Source: Bradyrhizobium sp. Rc3b | GTDB taxonomy: Bacteria; Pseudomonadota; Alphaproteobacteria; Rhizobiales; Xanthobacteraceae | Length of the DNA: 64,000 nt | Direction of reading: 5' to 3' | Assembly (NCBI RefSeq): GCF_900114915.1 | Contig: NZ_FOUS01000001.1 | Location: 558,001-622,000, forward strand | In this document: piece by piece, positions 53,644 to 62,624 of the stretch | Position numbering within the stretch: the stretch's first letter is position 1 | Layout of the letters: the number at the start of each line of letters is the position of its first letter | The notes under the pieces: generated by a model | The model's input: only the letters and a program-made list of their open reading frames with translations | Databases searched by the model: none | Told to the model about the DNA's origin: nothing | Position numbers and translations under genes: made by a program

Positions 53644-54495
53644 ATGATCATCGACGCCCATCAGCACTTCTGGGATCCGGCGCGCGCCGATTATCCCTGG
53701 ATGGCAGCGGACGAGCTGGCGCCGATCCGCCGTGCCTTCGGTCCGGCCGATCTCGCCCCGCTGTTGAAAGCGAACGGCATCGGCGCCAGCATCGTGGTGC
53801 AATGCCGCTCCGCGCTGGAGGAGACCGAGGAATTCTTGCGCATTGCGCACGAAAATCCCTTCGTCGTTGGTGTGGTCGGCTGGGCTGATCTGACGGATGG
53901 TACGCTTGGCGAAACGCTTGATCGGCTTCGCGCTTCACCCGGCGGCGGCAAGCTGGTCGGCATTCGCCACCAGGTCCACGATGAAGCCGATCCCGATTGG
54001 CTGCTGCGCGAGGACGTCCAGCGCGGCCTCACCGCATTGTTCGCCCGCGACCTCACCTACGATTTCCTCGTCCGCGCCCGCGAGCTGCCGTCGGCGATCG
54101 CAACCGCTCAGGCCTTTCCGCAAGCGCGGTTCGTGCTCGACCACGCGGCCAAACCGCCGATCGCCGACGGCGGCAGCGCCGAGTGGGCCGATCGCATCGC
54201 CGCGCTTGGAGCTTGCGGCAATGTCTGGTGCAAGATCTCCGGGCTCGCGACCGAAGCGGTCTGGAACGACTGGGATGCGGAACGCCTGTTTCCGTTCGTC
54301 GCGCACGCCGCGAGGTGTTTTGGCGAAGACAGGCTGATCTTCGGCTCGGACTGGCCGGTGTGCCTGCTTGCGGGGAGCTATGGCGAGATCAAGAGCGCGC
54401 TGGAAGCCTGTCTGGCGCGGCTTGGCCCGCAGCTGCGGGACAAGGCTTTTGGTGCGAATGCGACGCGGGCGTATCGGCTGGCGATCGCGCCTTAG
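53644..54495 (+). CDS. Amidohydrolase-family lactonase (L-fuconolactonase-like)
   Basis: 283 residues. Metal motif at the N-terminus IIDAHQHFWDPARADYPWM, then VGIRHQVHDEADPDWLL, FVLDHAAKPPIADG, WCKISGLATEA and the C-terminal LIFGSDWPVCLLAGSYGEI (metal Asp). Hydrolyses a sugar-acid lactone made by the reductase. It ends the operon; a hairpin follows. Confidence 0.87.
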   Translation: MIIDAHQHFWDPARADYPWMAADELAPIRRAFGPADLAPLLKANGIGASIVVQCRSALEETEEFLRIAHENPFVVGVVGWADLTDGTLGETLDRLRASPGGGKLVGIRHQVHDEADPDWLLREDVQRGLTALFARDLTYDFLVRARELPSAIATAQAFPQARFVLDHAAKPPIADGGSAEWADRIAALGACGNVWCKISGLATEAVWNDWDAERLFPFVAHAARCFGEDRLIFGSDWPVCLLAGSYGEIKSALEACLARLGPQLRDKAFGANATRAYRLAIAP

Positions 54496-54512
54496 CGTCT
54501 GAGCGCGCTCTT

Positions 54513-54550
54513 GCTTCCTGCCTCTCCTGGCAAAGCAGGAGAGGGGAAGC
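54513..54550. terminator. Bidirectional hairpin between lactonase and ABC-binding gene
   Basis: GCTTCC at 54513-54518 pairs with GGAAGC at 54545-54550, and CCTCTCCTG (54521-54529) pairs with CAGGAGAGG (54536-54544). Lies between convergent genes. Confidence 0.72.
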
Positions 54551-54568
54551 AGCGGCGTGCGCCCCAGC

Positions 54569-55798
54569 TTACTCCGACATTGGCTTGTCGGAGATGTCCC
54601 AGTCCTTGCCGGTGAAGGTGGAGATGAAGAGCGTCTTCATCGGCGTGTAGTCCCCGGGCGTGTAGCTGTAGGTAACGCCGTCGAGGAAGTAGGGCGAGTG
54701 GAAGCCCGCCAGCGTCGAGGCTTGCTTCAGCACGTTGGCGCGGGTGAGGTCGTCGCCGCAGCGACGCAGGATCTCGCCCATGGTCACGGCTTGTCCATAG
54801 CCGGCGAAGGCGATGGTGTTGTCGGGGTCGATGGCCGGCGTGTATTTCTTGCGCAATTCCTCGAACGCCATCACGTCGGGGTCCTTCTCCCATTTGGGCA
54901 GGCCGACCTCCTTGTTGTAGCGGATGGCGACGATGCCGGTGGCATTCTCGAGGCCCGCGGCATTGAGGATCGAGCGGCCGGTCGAGCCGGCGGAAAGAAG
55001 CTGCAGCGGCTTCCAGCCGAGCTCGGCGACCTTGCGGATCGACTGCGACGACGCCTTGCCGGTCGAGATGTTGTAGAAGACGTCGGCGCCCGACTTCGAG
55101 AGGTTGATGAGCTGGGAATCGACGGTCGGCTCGGTGAGATCGTAGGTCTGCTCCATGATCACCTTTGCGGTGCCGCCGGCGTCCTCCAAAACTTTCTTGA
55201 AGGGACCGAGGAAGTCGCGGCCAAAGTCGTCGTTCTGGTAGAGGATGCCGATCTTGGCATTCGGCTTCACGCTGACGACGTGCCGCGCCAGGATGCGCGC
55301 CTCGGTCGGATAGAGTGGCAGGCCCGCCATCGTCCATTTGAACTCTTTCGGGTTATTCCACTTCGACGCGCCGGTGTTGAGCAGCAGCTGCGGCACGCCC
55401 TTGGAGTTCAGGTATTTGTGCACGGCGGTCTGCGGCGCGGTGCCGAGCGAGCCGTACAGCGCGAGCACTTCCTCCTGCTCGACCAGGCGCCGCGTCGCCT
55501 CGACGCATTTCGGGGCGCTATAGGCATCGTCCATGGTGAGAAACTTGACCTTGCGCCCGTTGATGCCGCCCTTCTCGTTCAGCATCTGGAAATAGGCCTC
55601 GCCGATGCGCCCGAGCACGCCGTAGAGCGAGCCGGGGCCGGAATGCGGCACGGTCTGGCCGATCTTGATCTCGGTGTCGCTGGCGCCGGCATCGTATTTC
55701 TTCTCCGCAGCCCAGACGTAAGGCGCGGGCAAGGTCGATGCGGCGATGGTGGCGAGCGCGGCGGCGCTGAAATCGCGCCGCGATGGATTTTTGGTCAT
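54569..55798 (-). CDS. Branched-chain amino-acid-type ABC substrate-binding protein
   Basis: 409 residues from the ATG at 55798. A twin-arginine-type leader (NPSRRDFSAAALATIAASTL) precedes a Leu/Ile/Val-binding fold: ETKIGQTVPHSGPGSLYGVLGRIGEAYFQMLNEKGGINGR and GTAPQTAVHKYLNSKGVPQLL. No permease or ATPase is next to it, so it serves a transporter encoded elsewhere. The ligand is unknown; many relatives bind aromatic acids or amides. Confidence 0.9.
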   Translation of the reverse strand: MTKNPSRRDFSAAALATIAASTLPAPYVWAAEKKYDAGASDTEIKIGQTVPHSGPGSLYGVLGRIGEAYFQMLNEKGGINGRKVKFLTMDDAYSAPKCVEATRRLVEQEEVLALYGSLGTAPQTAVHKYLNSKGVPQLLLNTGASKWNNPKEFKWTMAGLPLYPTEARILARHVVSVKPNAKIGILYQNDDFGRDFLGPFKKVLEDAGGTAKVIMEQTYDLTEPTVDSQLINLSKSGADVFYNISTGKASSQSIRKVAELGWKPLQLLSAGSTGRSILNAAGLENATGIVAIRYNKEVGLPKWEKDPDVMAFEELRKKYTPAIDPDNTIAFAGYGQAVTMGEILRRCGDDLTRANVLKQASTLAGFHSPYFLDGVTYSYTPGDYTPMKTLFISTFTGKDWDISDKPMSE

Positions 55799-55913
55799 TG
55801 TTGTTTTCTCCCTAATGCCCGCATTGTGCTGGCAGGGCCGCGCGGCTCGCAAGTGGGAAGTCACGGCTTTGCGACGCAATGACGCTCAAATCACGGGGCG
55901 TTAGCGCCTAAAC

Positions 55914-56840
55914 TCAAGTTTTTTCGGCAACGATCACAAGGCCGCGCACCGGCTCGTTGTTCTCGATCCGAGGCGAGGCCGGCTCCAGCGTCAGCAGCTT
56001 GAGCCCGGCCTTGGCGATCGCGCCGCGCACATATTCCGCCGAATGGGCATAACGCAGGCCTTCGCCGAGAACGATGCCGCTGCCGTCATGCGTCTCCAGC
56101 GTGAAGGCGAGCACGCCGCCGCATACGAGCACGCGCCTGGCTTCGCTCAGCACCGGCGCGAGATCGGAGAGATAGACGAACGCATCCGCAGCGACGACGA
56201 GGTTCGCGCATCCGTCGTCCTTGCTGCGCAGGCCGTCGATCATGTCGGCGACTTCGAGCTCGGCATAGAGGTTGATGGCGCGCGCCTCCTTGATCATGCC
56301 GGGCGACAGATCAATGCCGATGAAATGGTCGACCTGTTTGGCGAAGGCGGCGGCCGCGAGGCCGGTGCCGCAGCCGAGATCGATGGTGCGCTTGAAGAAG
56401 GCTGGCTTCTTCGCCGCGACGCGCGCGGCCAGCACCGCCTTGAAGATCAATGCGGGGGCGCGGTAGCCGAGATCGTTGATCAGCGCATGCTCGAAGCGTG
56501 GCGCGTATTGATCGAACAGCGCCTGCACGTAAGCCTTGGGCATCTCCGACATCTCGGCGTCGCCGAGCCGCATCAGATGCAGGCCGGCGCCGTGCTGGTC
56601 ATCAGGATCGGAATCGCGCGCCTTGCGGAAAGCCTCGATCGCCTTGTCGCGCTCGCCGAGCTGCTGACGGATCTCGCCGAGCGTGAACCAGGCCGAGGTG
56701 AAGTTCGGCGCAAGCTCGATCGCCTGCTCTATGAGGTCAGCGGCGGCGGGCAGGTCGCCCTTGAGCTGGAGGTCGCGCGCGAACTCGAAGCGGCGGTCGG
56801 CCATGAGATCGCCGGAGGTCTGGAACAGGCGGAGGGGCAT
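55914..56840 (-). CDS. TPR repeat plus SAM-dependent methyltransferase
   Basis: 308 residues from the ATG at 56840; the open frame further upstream is judged non-coding. Residues about 15-80 are TPR repeats (ADLIEQAIELAPNFTSAWFTLGEIRQQLGERDKAIEAFRKARDSDP). A class I methyltransferase follows with IDLGCGTGLAAAAF and FIGIDLSPGMIKEA. Substrate unknown. Confidence 0.85.
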   Translation of the reverse strand: MPLRLFQTSGDLMADRRFEFARDLQLKGDLPAAADLIEQAIELAPNFTSAWFTLGEIRQQLGERDKAIEAFRKARDSDPDDQHGAGLHLMRLGDAEMSEMPKAYVQALFDQYAPRFEHALINDLGYRAPALIFKAVLAARVAAKKPAFFKRTIDLGCGTGLAAAAFAKQVDHFIGIDLSPGMIKEARAINLYAELEVADMIDGLRSKDDGCANLVVAADAFVYLSDLAPVLSEARRVLVCGGVLAFTLETHDGSGIVLGEGLRYAHSAEYVRGAIAKAGLKLLTLEPASPRIENNEPVRGLVIVAEKT

Positions 56841-56962
56841 TGGGAACCAACACTCGTCGTGCCGGCTCGCCGGCAATCCATCAAAAAAGCAACTGTTTAA
56901 GTGGATGGAGGCGCGGGTCAAGTCCGCGCATGACGGGTGAATTGGAGGCGCTCGCTTCCTAT

Positions 56963-58009
56963 ATGACCACCATGCGCCCCCAAGACATCCTGCTGCCAGT
57001 TGCTGCCGGCCTGTGCTGCAAGCCCGGCGGCTTCCATATCGACCCCGTCCGCCCGGTCGAGCGGGCCGTGATCACCCACGGCCATTCCGACCATGCCCGC
57101 GCCGGCCATGGTGCGGTGCTGGCGACGCAGGAAACGCTGGACATGATGCGGCTGCGCTACGGCGAGAATTTTGCCGGATCGACGCAAGCCATCAACTATG
57201 GCGAGGAGATCCGGCTCGGCGACGTCTGCGTGAAATTCCACCCGGCCGGCCACGTGCTGGGATCGGCGCAGATCGCGGTGACCTGCAAGGACACCTGCAT
57301 CGTCGCTTCCGGCGACTACAAGGACGCGCCCGATCCGACCTGCACGCCGTTCGAGCTGGTGCCCTGCGACGTCTTCATCACCGAGGCGACGTTCGGGTTG
57401 CCGGTATTCCGGCATGGCGATGCGAGCGACGAGGTGAATAAGCTGCTCGCCTCGGTCACGCTGTTTCCGGAGCGCGCGCATCTCGTCGGCGCCTATTCGC
57501 TCGGCAAGGCCCAGCGCGTGATCGCGCTGCTGCGCGCGGCCGGCTATGACGCCCCGATCTATCTGCATGGCGCGATGGAGAAGATCACCGAGTACTACCA
57601 GAGCCGGGGCATCGATCTCGGCGAGCTCAGGCCAGTGAAGGGCGTGAAGAAGGCGGCGCTCGCCGGCACCATCACGCTGGCGCCGCCCTCGGCCACTTCC
57701 GATCTCTGGACGCGGCGGTTTCCCGATCCCGTCACCGCGTTCGCATCGGGCTGGATGCGCGTGCGCGCCCGGGCGCGGCAGCGTGGCATCGAGCTGCCGC
57801 TGGTGATCTCCGATCATGCTGACTGGGACGGCCTCACCGCCACCATCGCCGCGACCGGCGCCGGCGAGATCTGGGTCACGCACGGCCAGGAAGATGCGCT
57901 GGTGCATTGGTGCCAGAGCAGGGGCCTGCGCGCGCAGCCGCTCGATCTCGTCGGCTATGGCGACGAGGAGGAGAGCGAGACACCGGCCACAGACGAGGCC
58001 GAAGCATGA
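56963..58009 (+). CDS. Ligase-associated DNA exonuclease
   Basis: 348 residues from the ATG at 56963. A metallo-beta-lactamase/beta-CASP protein: HGHSDHARAGH (metal), FHPAGHVLGSAQI, IVASGDYKDAPDP, VFITEATFG, and VISDHADWDG. It belongs to a nuclease family found next to ATP-dependent ligase in DNA repair clusters. The stop overlaps the ligase start (ATGA). The helicase and second nuclease of the usual set are not in the window. Confidence 0.9.
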   Translation: MTTMRPQDILLPVAAGLCCKPGGFHIDPVRPVERAVITHGHSDHARAGHGAVLATQETLDMMRLRYGENFAGSTQAINYGEEIRLGDVCVKFHPAGHVLGSAQIAVTCKDTCIVASGDYKDAPDPTCTPFELVPCDVFITEATFGLPVFRHGDASDEVNKLLASVTLFPERAHLVGAYSLGKAQRVIALLRAAGYDAPIYLHGAMEKITEYYQSRGIDLGELRPVKGVKKAALAGTITLAPPSATSDLWTRRFPDPVTAFASGWMRVRARARQRGIELPLVISDHADWDGLTATIAATGAGEIWVTHGQEDALVHWCQSRGLRAQPLDLVGYGDEEESETPATDEAEA

Positions 58010-59880
58010 ACCGCTTCGCCGAACTCCTGGACCGTCTCGCCTACGAGCCCGGCCGCAACAACAAGCTGCGGCTGCTCACCGGCTATTTCCGCGAGGTTGG
58101 AGACCCCGACCGCGGCTACGCGCTGGCCGCGCTCACCGGCGCGCTCAGCTTCAAGCACGCCAAGCCCGCCCTGATCCGCGATCTCATCGCCGCGCGCACC
58201 GATCCGGTGCTGTTCGGTTTGAGCTACGACTATGTCGGCGATCTCTCGGAGACGGTGGCGCTGATGTGGCCGAAGGCGCAAAACAATTCGCAGTCTTTTC
58301 CGGGCCACCCCTCTCCCCCGCCCTCCCCCACAAGGGGGGAGGGAGCGCAGCGCAGTGCGGCGTTGTCAGCGAGCACAACATCTCTCAGCGATTTCCAAAG
58401 TGAGGGACGCACGAGCCTCTCCGTTCCCTCCCCACTTGTGGGGGAGGGTCAGGGAGGGGGGTCCCGCGGGCGAGATGCTGATGAGTCCCCTCACGCCCGC
58501 AACCACAACAACCCGCCGCCGCCGACTCTGACCGAGGTCGTCACCACGTTGCGCACGCTCGGCAAGACCGAGCTGCCGAAGCAGCTCGAGCGCTGGCTCG
58601 ACGAGCTTGATGAGACCGGCCGCTGGGCGCTGCTGAAACTCGTCACGGGCGCGCTTCGGATTGGTATCTCCGCGCGACTGGCGAAAACGGCGGCGGCCGC
58701 GCTCGGCGACAAGGATCCGCATGAGGTCGAGCTGATCTGGCCTGGCCTTGCGCCACCCTATCTCGACCTGTTCGCATGGCTGGAAGGCCGTGCCGAAAAG
58801 CCGGTCAACCGCGATCCCGCGCCGTTCCGGCCCGTGATGCTGGCGCATGCGATCGAGGACAGCGATTTCCAAAGCCTCGATCCCGCCGACTACATCGCCG
58901 AATGGAAATGGGACGGCATCCGCGTGCAGGCGGTGGCAGGCCGCGATGATCGCGGCCACATCACGGCGCGGCTCTATTCACGCACCAGCGAGGACATCAC
59001 GGGGAGCTTTCCCGATCTCGTGCCGTCGCTGCGCCTGCCCGGCGCGATCGACGGAGAGCTCTTAATCCTGCGCGAGGGCCGTGTGCAGAGCTTCAACGTC
59101 CTGCAGCAGCGGCTGAATCGCAAGGTTGTCTCGCCAAAGCTGATCAAGGAATTTCCGATTCACCTGCGCGCTTACGATCTGCTCGGCGACGACGAGAACG
59201 ATTTGCGCGAGCTGCCGTTCGCGGAACGGCGCGAGCGGTTGGAGACGTTCGTGAGGAAGCTCGACGATCCCCGCATCGATCTGTCGCCCACCGTTGCCTT
59301 CTCAAGCTGGGACGCGCTCACCGCCGCACGCGCCGATCCCGCAAGCGCCGGTGCCGGCGAAGACGCGGACGCCGTCGAAGGCGTGATGCTGAAGCGACGC
59401 GATGCGCCGTATTTGCCGGGCCGGCCGAAGGGCCAGTGGTGGAAGTGGAAACGCGATCCGCACATCATCGATGCCGTGCTGATGTATGCGCAGCGCGGCC
59501 ACGGCAAGCGCTCGTCCTATTATTCCGACTACACCTTCGGCGTCTGGACCGCGGGCGAGGGCGGCGACGAGCTGGTGCCGGTCGGCAAGGCCTATTTTGG
59601 CTTCACCGACGAGGAGCTCTTGCAGATCGACCGCTTCGTCCGCCGTAATACCACGGAAAAGTTCGGCCCCGTCCGCCACGTCGTGCATGAGGGCGACAAG
59701 GGCTTGGTTCTGGAGGTGGCGTTCGAGGGCCTGCAGCGGTCGCCGCGCCATAAATCCGGCGTCGCCATGCGCTTCCCCCGCATCAGCCGCCTGCGCTGGG
59801 ACAAGCCGCCGCGCGAGGCCGATCGGCTGGAGACGCTGGAGAGGATGCTGAAGGCGGAGGCGGCGGAGATTGAGATGTGA
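58006..59880 (+). CDS. ATP-dependent DNA ligase with in-frame repeat insertion
   Basis: 624 residues, longer than the usual 530-570. It seals nicks with ATP; relatives act with the exonuclease in cisplatin-type damage response. N-terminal domain (about 1-90, FAELLDRLAYEPGRNNKLRLL), a Pro/Ser-rich stretch at about 100-152 from the repeat at 58307-58462, then DNA-binding helices, the adenylation domain with catalytic Lys301 in AEWKWDGIRVQ, GAIDGELLILREGR, EGVMLKRRDAPYLPGRPKGQWWKWKRDP and an OB domain. All catalytic motifs are intact. The inserted 52 residues read as disordered. Confidence 0.9.
   Translation: MNRFAELLDRLAYEPGRNNKLRLLTGYFREVGDPDRGYALAALTGALSFKHAKPALIRDLIAARTDPVLFGLSYDYVGDLSETVALMWPKAQNNSQSFPGHPSPPPSPTRGEGAQRSAALSASTTSLSDFQSEGRTSLSVPSPLVGEGQGGGSRGRDADESPHARNHNNPPPPTLTEVVTTLRTLGKTELPKQLERWLDELDETGRWALLKLVTGALRIGISARLAKTAAAALGDKDPHEVELIWPGLAPPYLDLFAWLEGRAEKPVNRDPAPFRPVMLAHAIEDSDFQSLDPADYIAEWKWDGIRVQAVAGRDDRGHITARLYSRTSEDITGSFPDLVPSLRLPGAIDGELLILREGRVQSFNVLQQRLNRKVVSPKLIKEFPIHLRAYDLLGDDENDLRELPFAERRERLETFVRKLDDPRIDLSPTVAFSSWDALTAARADPASAGAGEDADAVEGVMLKRRDAPYLPGRPKGQWWKWKRDPHIIDAVLMYAQRGHGKRSSYYSDYTFGVWTAGEGGDELVPVGKAYFGFTDEELLQIDRFVRRNTTEKFGPVRHVVHEGDKGLVLEVAFEGLQRSPRHKSGVAMRFPRISRLRWDKPPREADRLETLERMLKAEAAEIEM
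58307..58462. repeat. 156-bp palindromic repeat inserted in frame in the ligase gene
   Basis: Arms at 58307-58334 (ACCCCTCTCCCCCG then CCCTCCCCCACAAG) and 58435-58462 (CTTGTGGGGGAGGG then TCAGGGAGGGGGGT) are about 28 bp with a few mismatches. The length is exactly 52 codons and no stop occurs in the reading frame. It is of the same class as 5859-6031 and 59928-60048 but within a gene. Confidence 0.85.
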
Positions 59881-59927
59881 GTGCGTTTTATGAGAGCGCT
59901 CGATTGTCGCCGAGGCGGAGATGCGCT

Positions 59928-60048
59928 CCCTCTCCCGCCTGCGGGAGAGGGTTGGGGAGAGGGCTGTCTCCGCGATGGGACAATCCCCTAGAGGAGAAAG
60001 CCCTCACCCGCGCCTTCGGCGCGACCTCTCCCGCAAGCGGGAGAGGTT
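59928..60048. repeat. GC-rich double-hairpin repeat
   Basis: CCCTCTCCCGC/GCGGGAGAGGG (59928-59951) and ACCTCTCCCGC/GCGGGAGAGGT (60024-60047), with AGGGCT and AGCCCT pairing inside. Follows the ligase gene. Confidence 0.85.
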
Positions 60049-60186
60049 GGCGCCCGCGGCCGGCAGCGCTCCCAAACCGAGGCTACCCGAATTAAACTCC
60101 CGTAACCCGATTGACGGTCCGTCACGGGTTCCCCATGTGCCTCGCCGTGCCCTGTAATGGGTCGAATCCGCCTACAGGAGTTTGAG

Positions 60187-60492
60187 ATGGTCCAAGACGT
60201 CAGAGATTTGCCGGCCGGCCGCAACGACGGGCTGAACCGCTTTCTCGGCGGCTCGCCGCTGGCGGTCGCGTTTCGCCTGGTCCTGCTCTCGATCCTGGTC
60301 GGCGTCGTGCTCGCCGCGATCGGCTTCGATCCCTGGAACATCCTCACCAGCATTCGCCTCTTGTTCCAGCGTCTCTGGGATCTCGGCTTCGACACCATCA
60401 ACTGGCTGTGGCGCTACTTCCTGCTCGGCGCAGTCATCGTGATCCCGATCTGGCTGCTCTCGCGCGTGTTCGGCACGCCGCGCGGCCGGTGA
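60187..60492 (+). CDS. DUF6460-like small membrane protein
   Basis: 101 residues from the ATG at 60187, with ACAGGAG upstream. Two helices, VAFRLVLLSILVGVVLAAIG and FLLGAVIVIPIWLLSRVF, flank FDPWNILTSIRLLFQRLWDLGFDTINWLW. Matches small uncharacterised rhizobial proteins (DUF6460, from memory). Function unknown. Confidence 0.7.
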   Translation: MVQDVRDLPAGRNDGLNRFLGGSPLAVAFRLVLLSILVGVVLAAIGFDPWNILTSIRLLFQRLWDLGFDTINWLWRYFLLGAVIVIPIWLLSRVFGTPRGR

Positions 60493-60513
60493 GATTTTGA
60501 AGGTCCGCAGCCG

Positions 60514-61248
60514 ATGCAATTGCGTTTTGTCGGCTGCGGCGATGCTTTCGGCTCCGGCGGCAGGCTCAATACCTGCTTCCATGTCTCGGGGCGCGAGGCC
60601 AACTTCCTGATCGACTGCGGTGCGTCGGCTCTGCCGGCGCTGAAGCGGCTCGAGATCGCGTGCGAGGACATCGATCTCATCCTGATCACGCATTTCCACG
60701 GTGATCATTTTGCCGGGCTGCCGTTTGTCCTGCTCGACGCGCAATTCTCGCGGCGGACGCGGCCGCTGACGATCGCGGGCCCGCAAGGCATCGAGACGCG
60801 GCTCGGCGAGGTGATGGATGTGTTGTTCGAGCATTCCTCAAAGACGAAGCAGCGCTTCGAGCTCTCCGTCGTCGAGCTCTCGCCCGAGCAAAACCGGACT
60901 TTCGGTGCCGTGACGGTGACGCCCTATCCGGTCGTGCACGGCGAATCCGGCGGCCCCTTCCTCGCCTACCGCGTCGAGGCCGAGGGCCGCACACTCGCCT
61001 ATAGCGCCGATACCGAATGGACGGAGACGCTCATTCCGCTGGCGCATGGCGCGGATCTTTTCATTGCCGAGGCCTATATGTACGAGAAGGTGGTGAAGAA
61101 CCATCTCAGCCTGAAGACCTTGGAACAGCATCTGCCCGACATCGGCGCCAAGCGGCTCGTCCTCACCCATATGAGCGACGACATGCTGTCGCGCCTCGAC
61201 ACGCTGCCCCATATGGCGGCCGAGGACGGCATGGTCGTCGTGTTCTGA
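60514..61248 (+). CDS. MBL-fold metallohydrolase (RNase Z-like)
   Basis: 244 residues. Metal motif THFHGDHFAGLPFVLL, then the C-terminal LTHMSDDML and YSADTEWTETLIPLA. Starts with MQLRFVGCGDAFGSGGRLNTCFHVSG, an RNase Z-like entry, but the length and lack of the exosite suggest a small hydrolase rather than tRNase Z. Coupled to the MATE gene by 3 bases. Confidence 0.88.
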   Translation: MQLRFVGCGDAFGSGGRLNTCFHVSGREANFLIDCGASALPALKRLEIACEDIDLILITHFHGDHFAGLPFVLLDAQFSRRTRPLTIAGPQGIETRLGEVMDVLFEHSSKTKQRFELSVVELSPEQNRTFGAVTVTPYPVVHGESGGPFLAYRVEAEGRTLAYSADTEWTETLIPLAHGADLFIAEAYMYEKVVKNHLSLKTLEQHLPDIGAKRLVLTHMSDDMLSRLDTLPHMAAEDGMVVVF

Positions 61249-61251
61249 ACC

Positions 61252-62577
61252 ATGCACGCGCCCGTCCATCCCAAAGTCAGCACACGTGAAGTGTTCGCCA
61301 TCGCCGGGCCGGCGATGGTCGCGAACCTGACCACGCCACTGATCGGCATTGTCTCGACCACGGCGATCGGCCGCCTCGACGATGCCGCGCTGCTTGGCGG
61401 CGTCGCGATGGCCTCGGTGATCTTCGACTGCCTGTTCTGGCTGTTCGGCTTCCTGCGGATGAGCACGCTCGCCTTCACCGCGCAATCGCTGGGCGCGGGC
61501 GACACGCGCGAGCCGACCGCGATCCTGGCGCGCGGCTTCATCGTTGCCGGCCTGATCGGCGCCGCGCTGATCGTGCTGCAACTGCCGCTGGCCGCCGCGC
61601 TGTTCGACCTCATGGGCGGCAGCGAAGGTGTGACGCAGGCCGCGAAGACCTACTTCAAGGTCCGGATCTGGTCGTCGCCGTTCGCGCTCGCCAATTACGT
61701 CATCCTCGGCTGGCTGATCGGCCAGGCGCGCGCCAGTTCGGCCTTGATGCTTCAGGTCGTCATCAACCTCGTCAACATGGCGGCGACGATCCTGCTGGTG
61801 CTGGTCTACGACTCCGGCATCGCCGGTGCCGCGATCGCCGCGCTGTTGTCGGAAGCGGTCGGGTTCGCCCTCGGCGTGATCGTCTGCCGCCATTATGCCG
61901 ATGGCGGCTTCGCCGTGCCGTACGCGACCCTGCTCGACCGCGACAAGCTGTTGCGGATGCTGGCGGTGAACACCGACATCCTGATCCGCACTGCGGCGCT
62001 GATCGCCGTATTCCTGTTCTTCACCGCCAAGGGCGCGCAGGCCGGCGACGTCACGCTGGCCGCCAACTCCGTGCTCAACAATTTCCTGCTGGTCAGCGCT
62101 TTCTTCCTTGACGGTCTCGCCAACGCAGCGCAGCAGCTCTGCGGCCGCGCCGTTGGCGCGCGCGATGCAAAGGGCTTTGCGGATTCGACCCGGCTGGTGC
62201 TGCTATGGGGGCTCGGCTTCGCGCTGGTGGTGTCGGGACTGTTCGCGCTGTTCGGGCCCGCCTTGATCGATTTCATGACGGCGAGTGACGACGTCCGCCG
62301 TGCCGCGCGCGAATTCCTGCCGTTCGTCGTGCTCGTGCCCATCCCCGGCGTGTTCGCCTTCGGCTTCGACGGCATCTATATCGGCGCGACCTGGGCGCGC
62401 GAGATGCGCAATCTGATGCTGGCTTCGCTGCTGATCTTCCTCGCCGCCTGGTGGGCGCTGCAATCGCTCGGCAATGCCGGGCTGTGGTCGGCGCTGATGG
62501 CCTCCTACCTCTCGCGCGGCGGCTTGCAGGCCGCACGCTATCCCGCGCAGTTCAGGGCGACGTTTTCGAAATCGTAG
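61252..62577 (+). CDS. MATE-family efflux transporter (DinF-like)
   Basis: 441 residues, twelve helices; REVFAIAGPAMVANLTTPLIGIVSTTAIGRLDDAALLGGVAM and LRMSTLAFTAQSLGAGD at the first half; ANSVLNNFLLVSAFFLDGLANAAQQLCGRAVGARD in the second. Resembles the DinF subgroup. Three bases after the MBL gene. Confidence 0.9.
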   Translation: MHAPVHPKVSTREVFAIAGPAMVANLTTPLIGIVSTTAIGRLDDAALLGGVAMASVIFDCLFWLFGFLRMSTLAFTAQSLGAGDTREPTAILARGFIVAGLIGAALIVLQLPLAAALFDLMGGSEGVTQAAKTYFKVRIWSSPFALANYVILGWLIGQARASSALMLQVVINLVNMAATILLVLVYDSGIAGAAIAALLSEAVGFALGVIVCRHYADGGFAVPYATLLDRDKLLRMLAVNTDILIRTAALIAVFLFFTAKGAQAGDVTLAANSVLNNFLLVSAFFLDGLANAAQQLCGRAVGARDAKGFADSTRLVLLWGLGFALVVSGLFALFGPALIDFMTASDDVRRAAREFLPFVVLVPIPGVFAFGFDGIYIGATWAREMRNLMLASLLIFLAAWWALQSLGNAGLWSALMASYLSRGGLQAARYPAQFRATFSKS

Positions 62578-62624
62578 AAGAACCGTAGCCCGGACGATGA
62601 CTGCGTTCGGGGCACGAGACTTTC

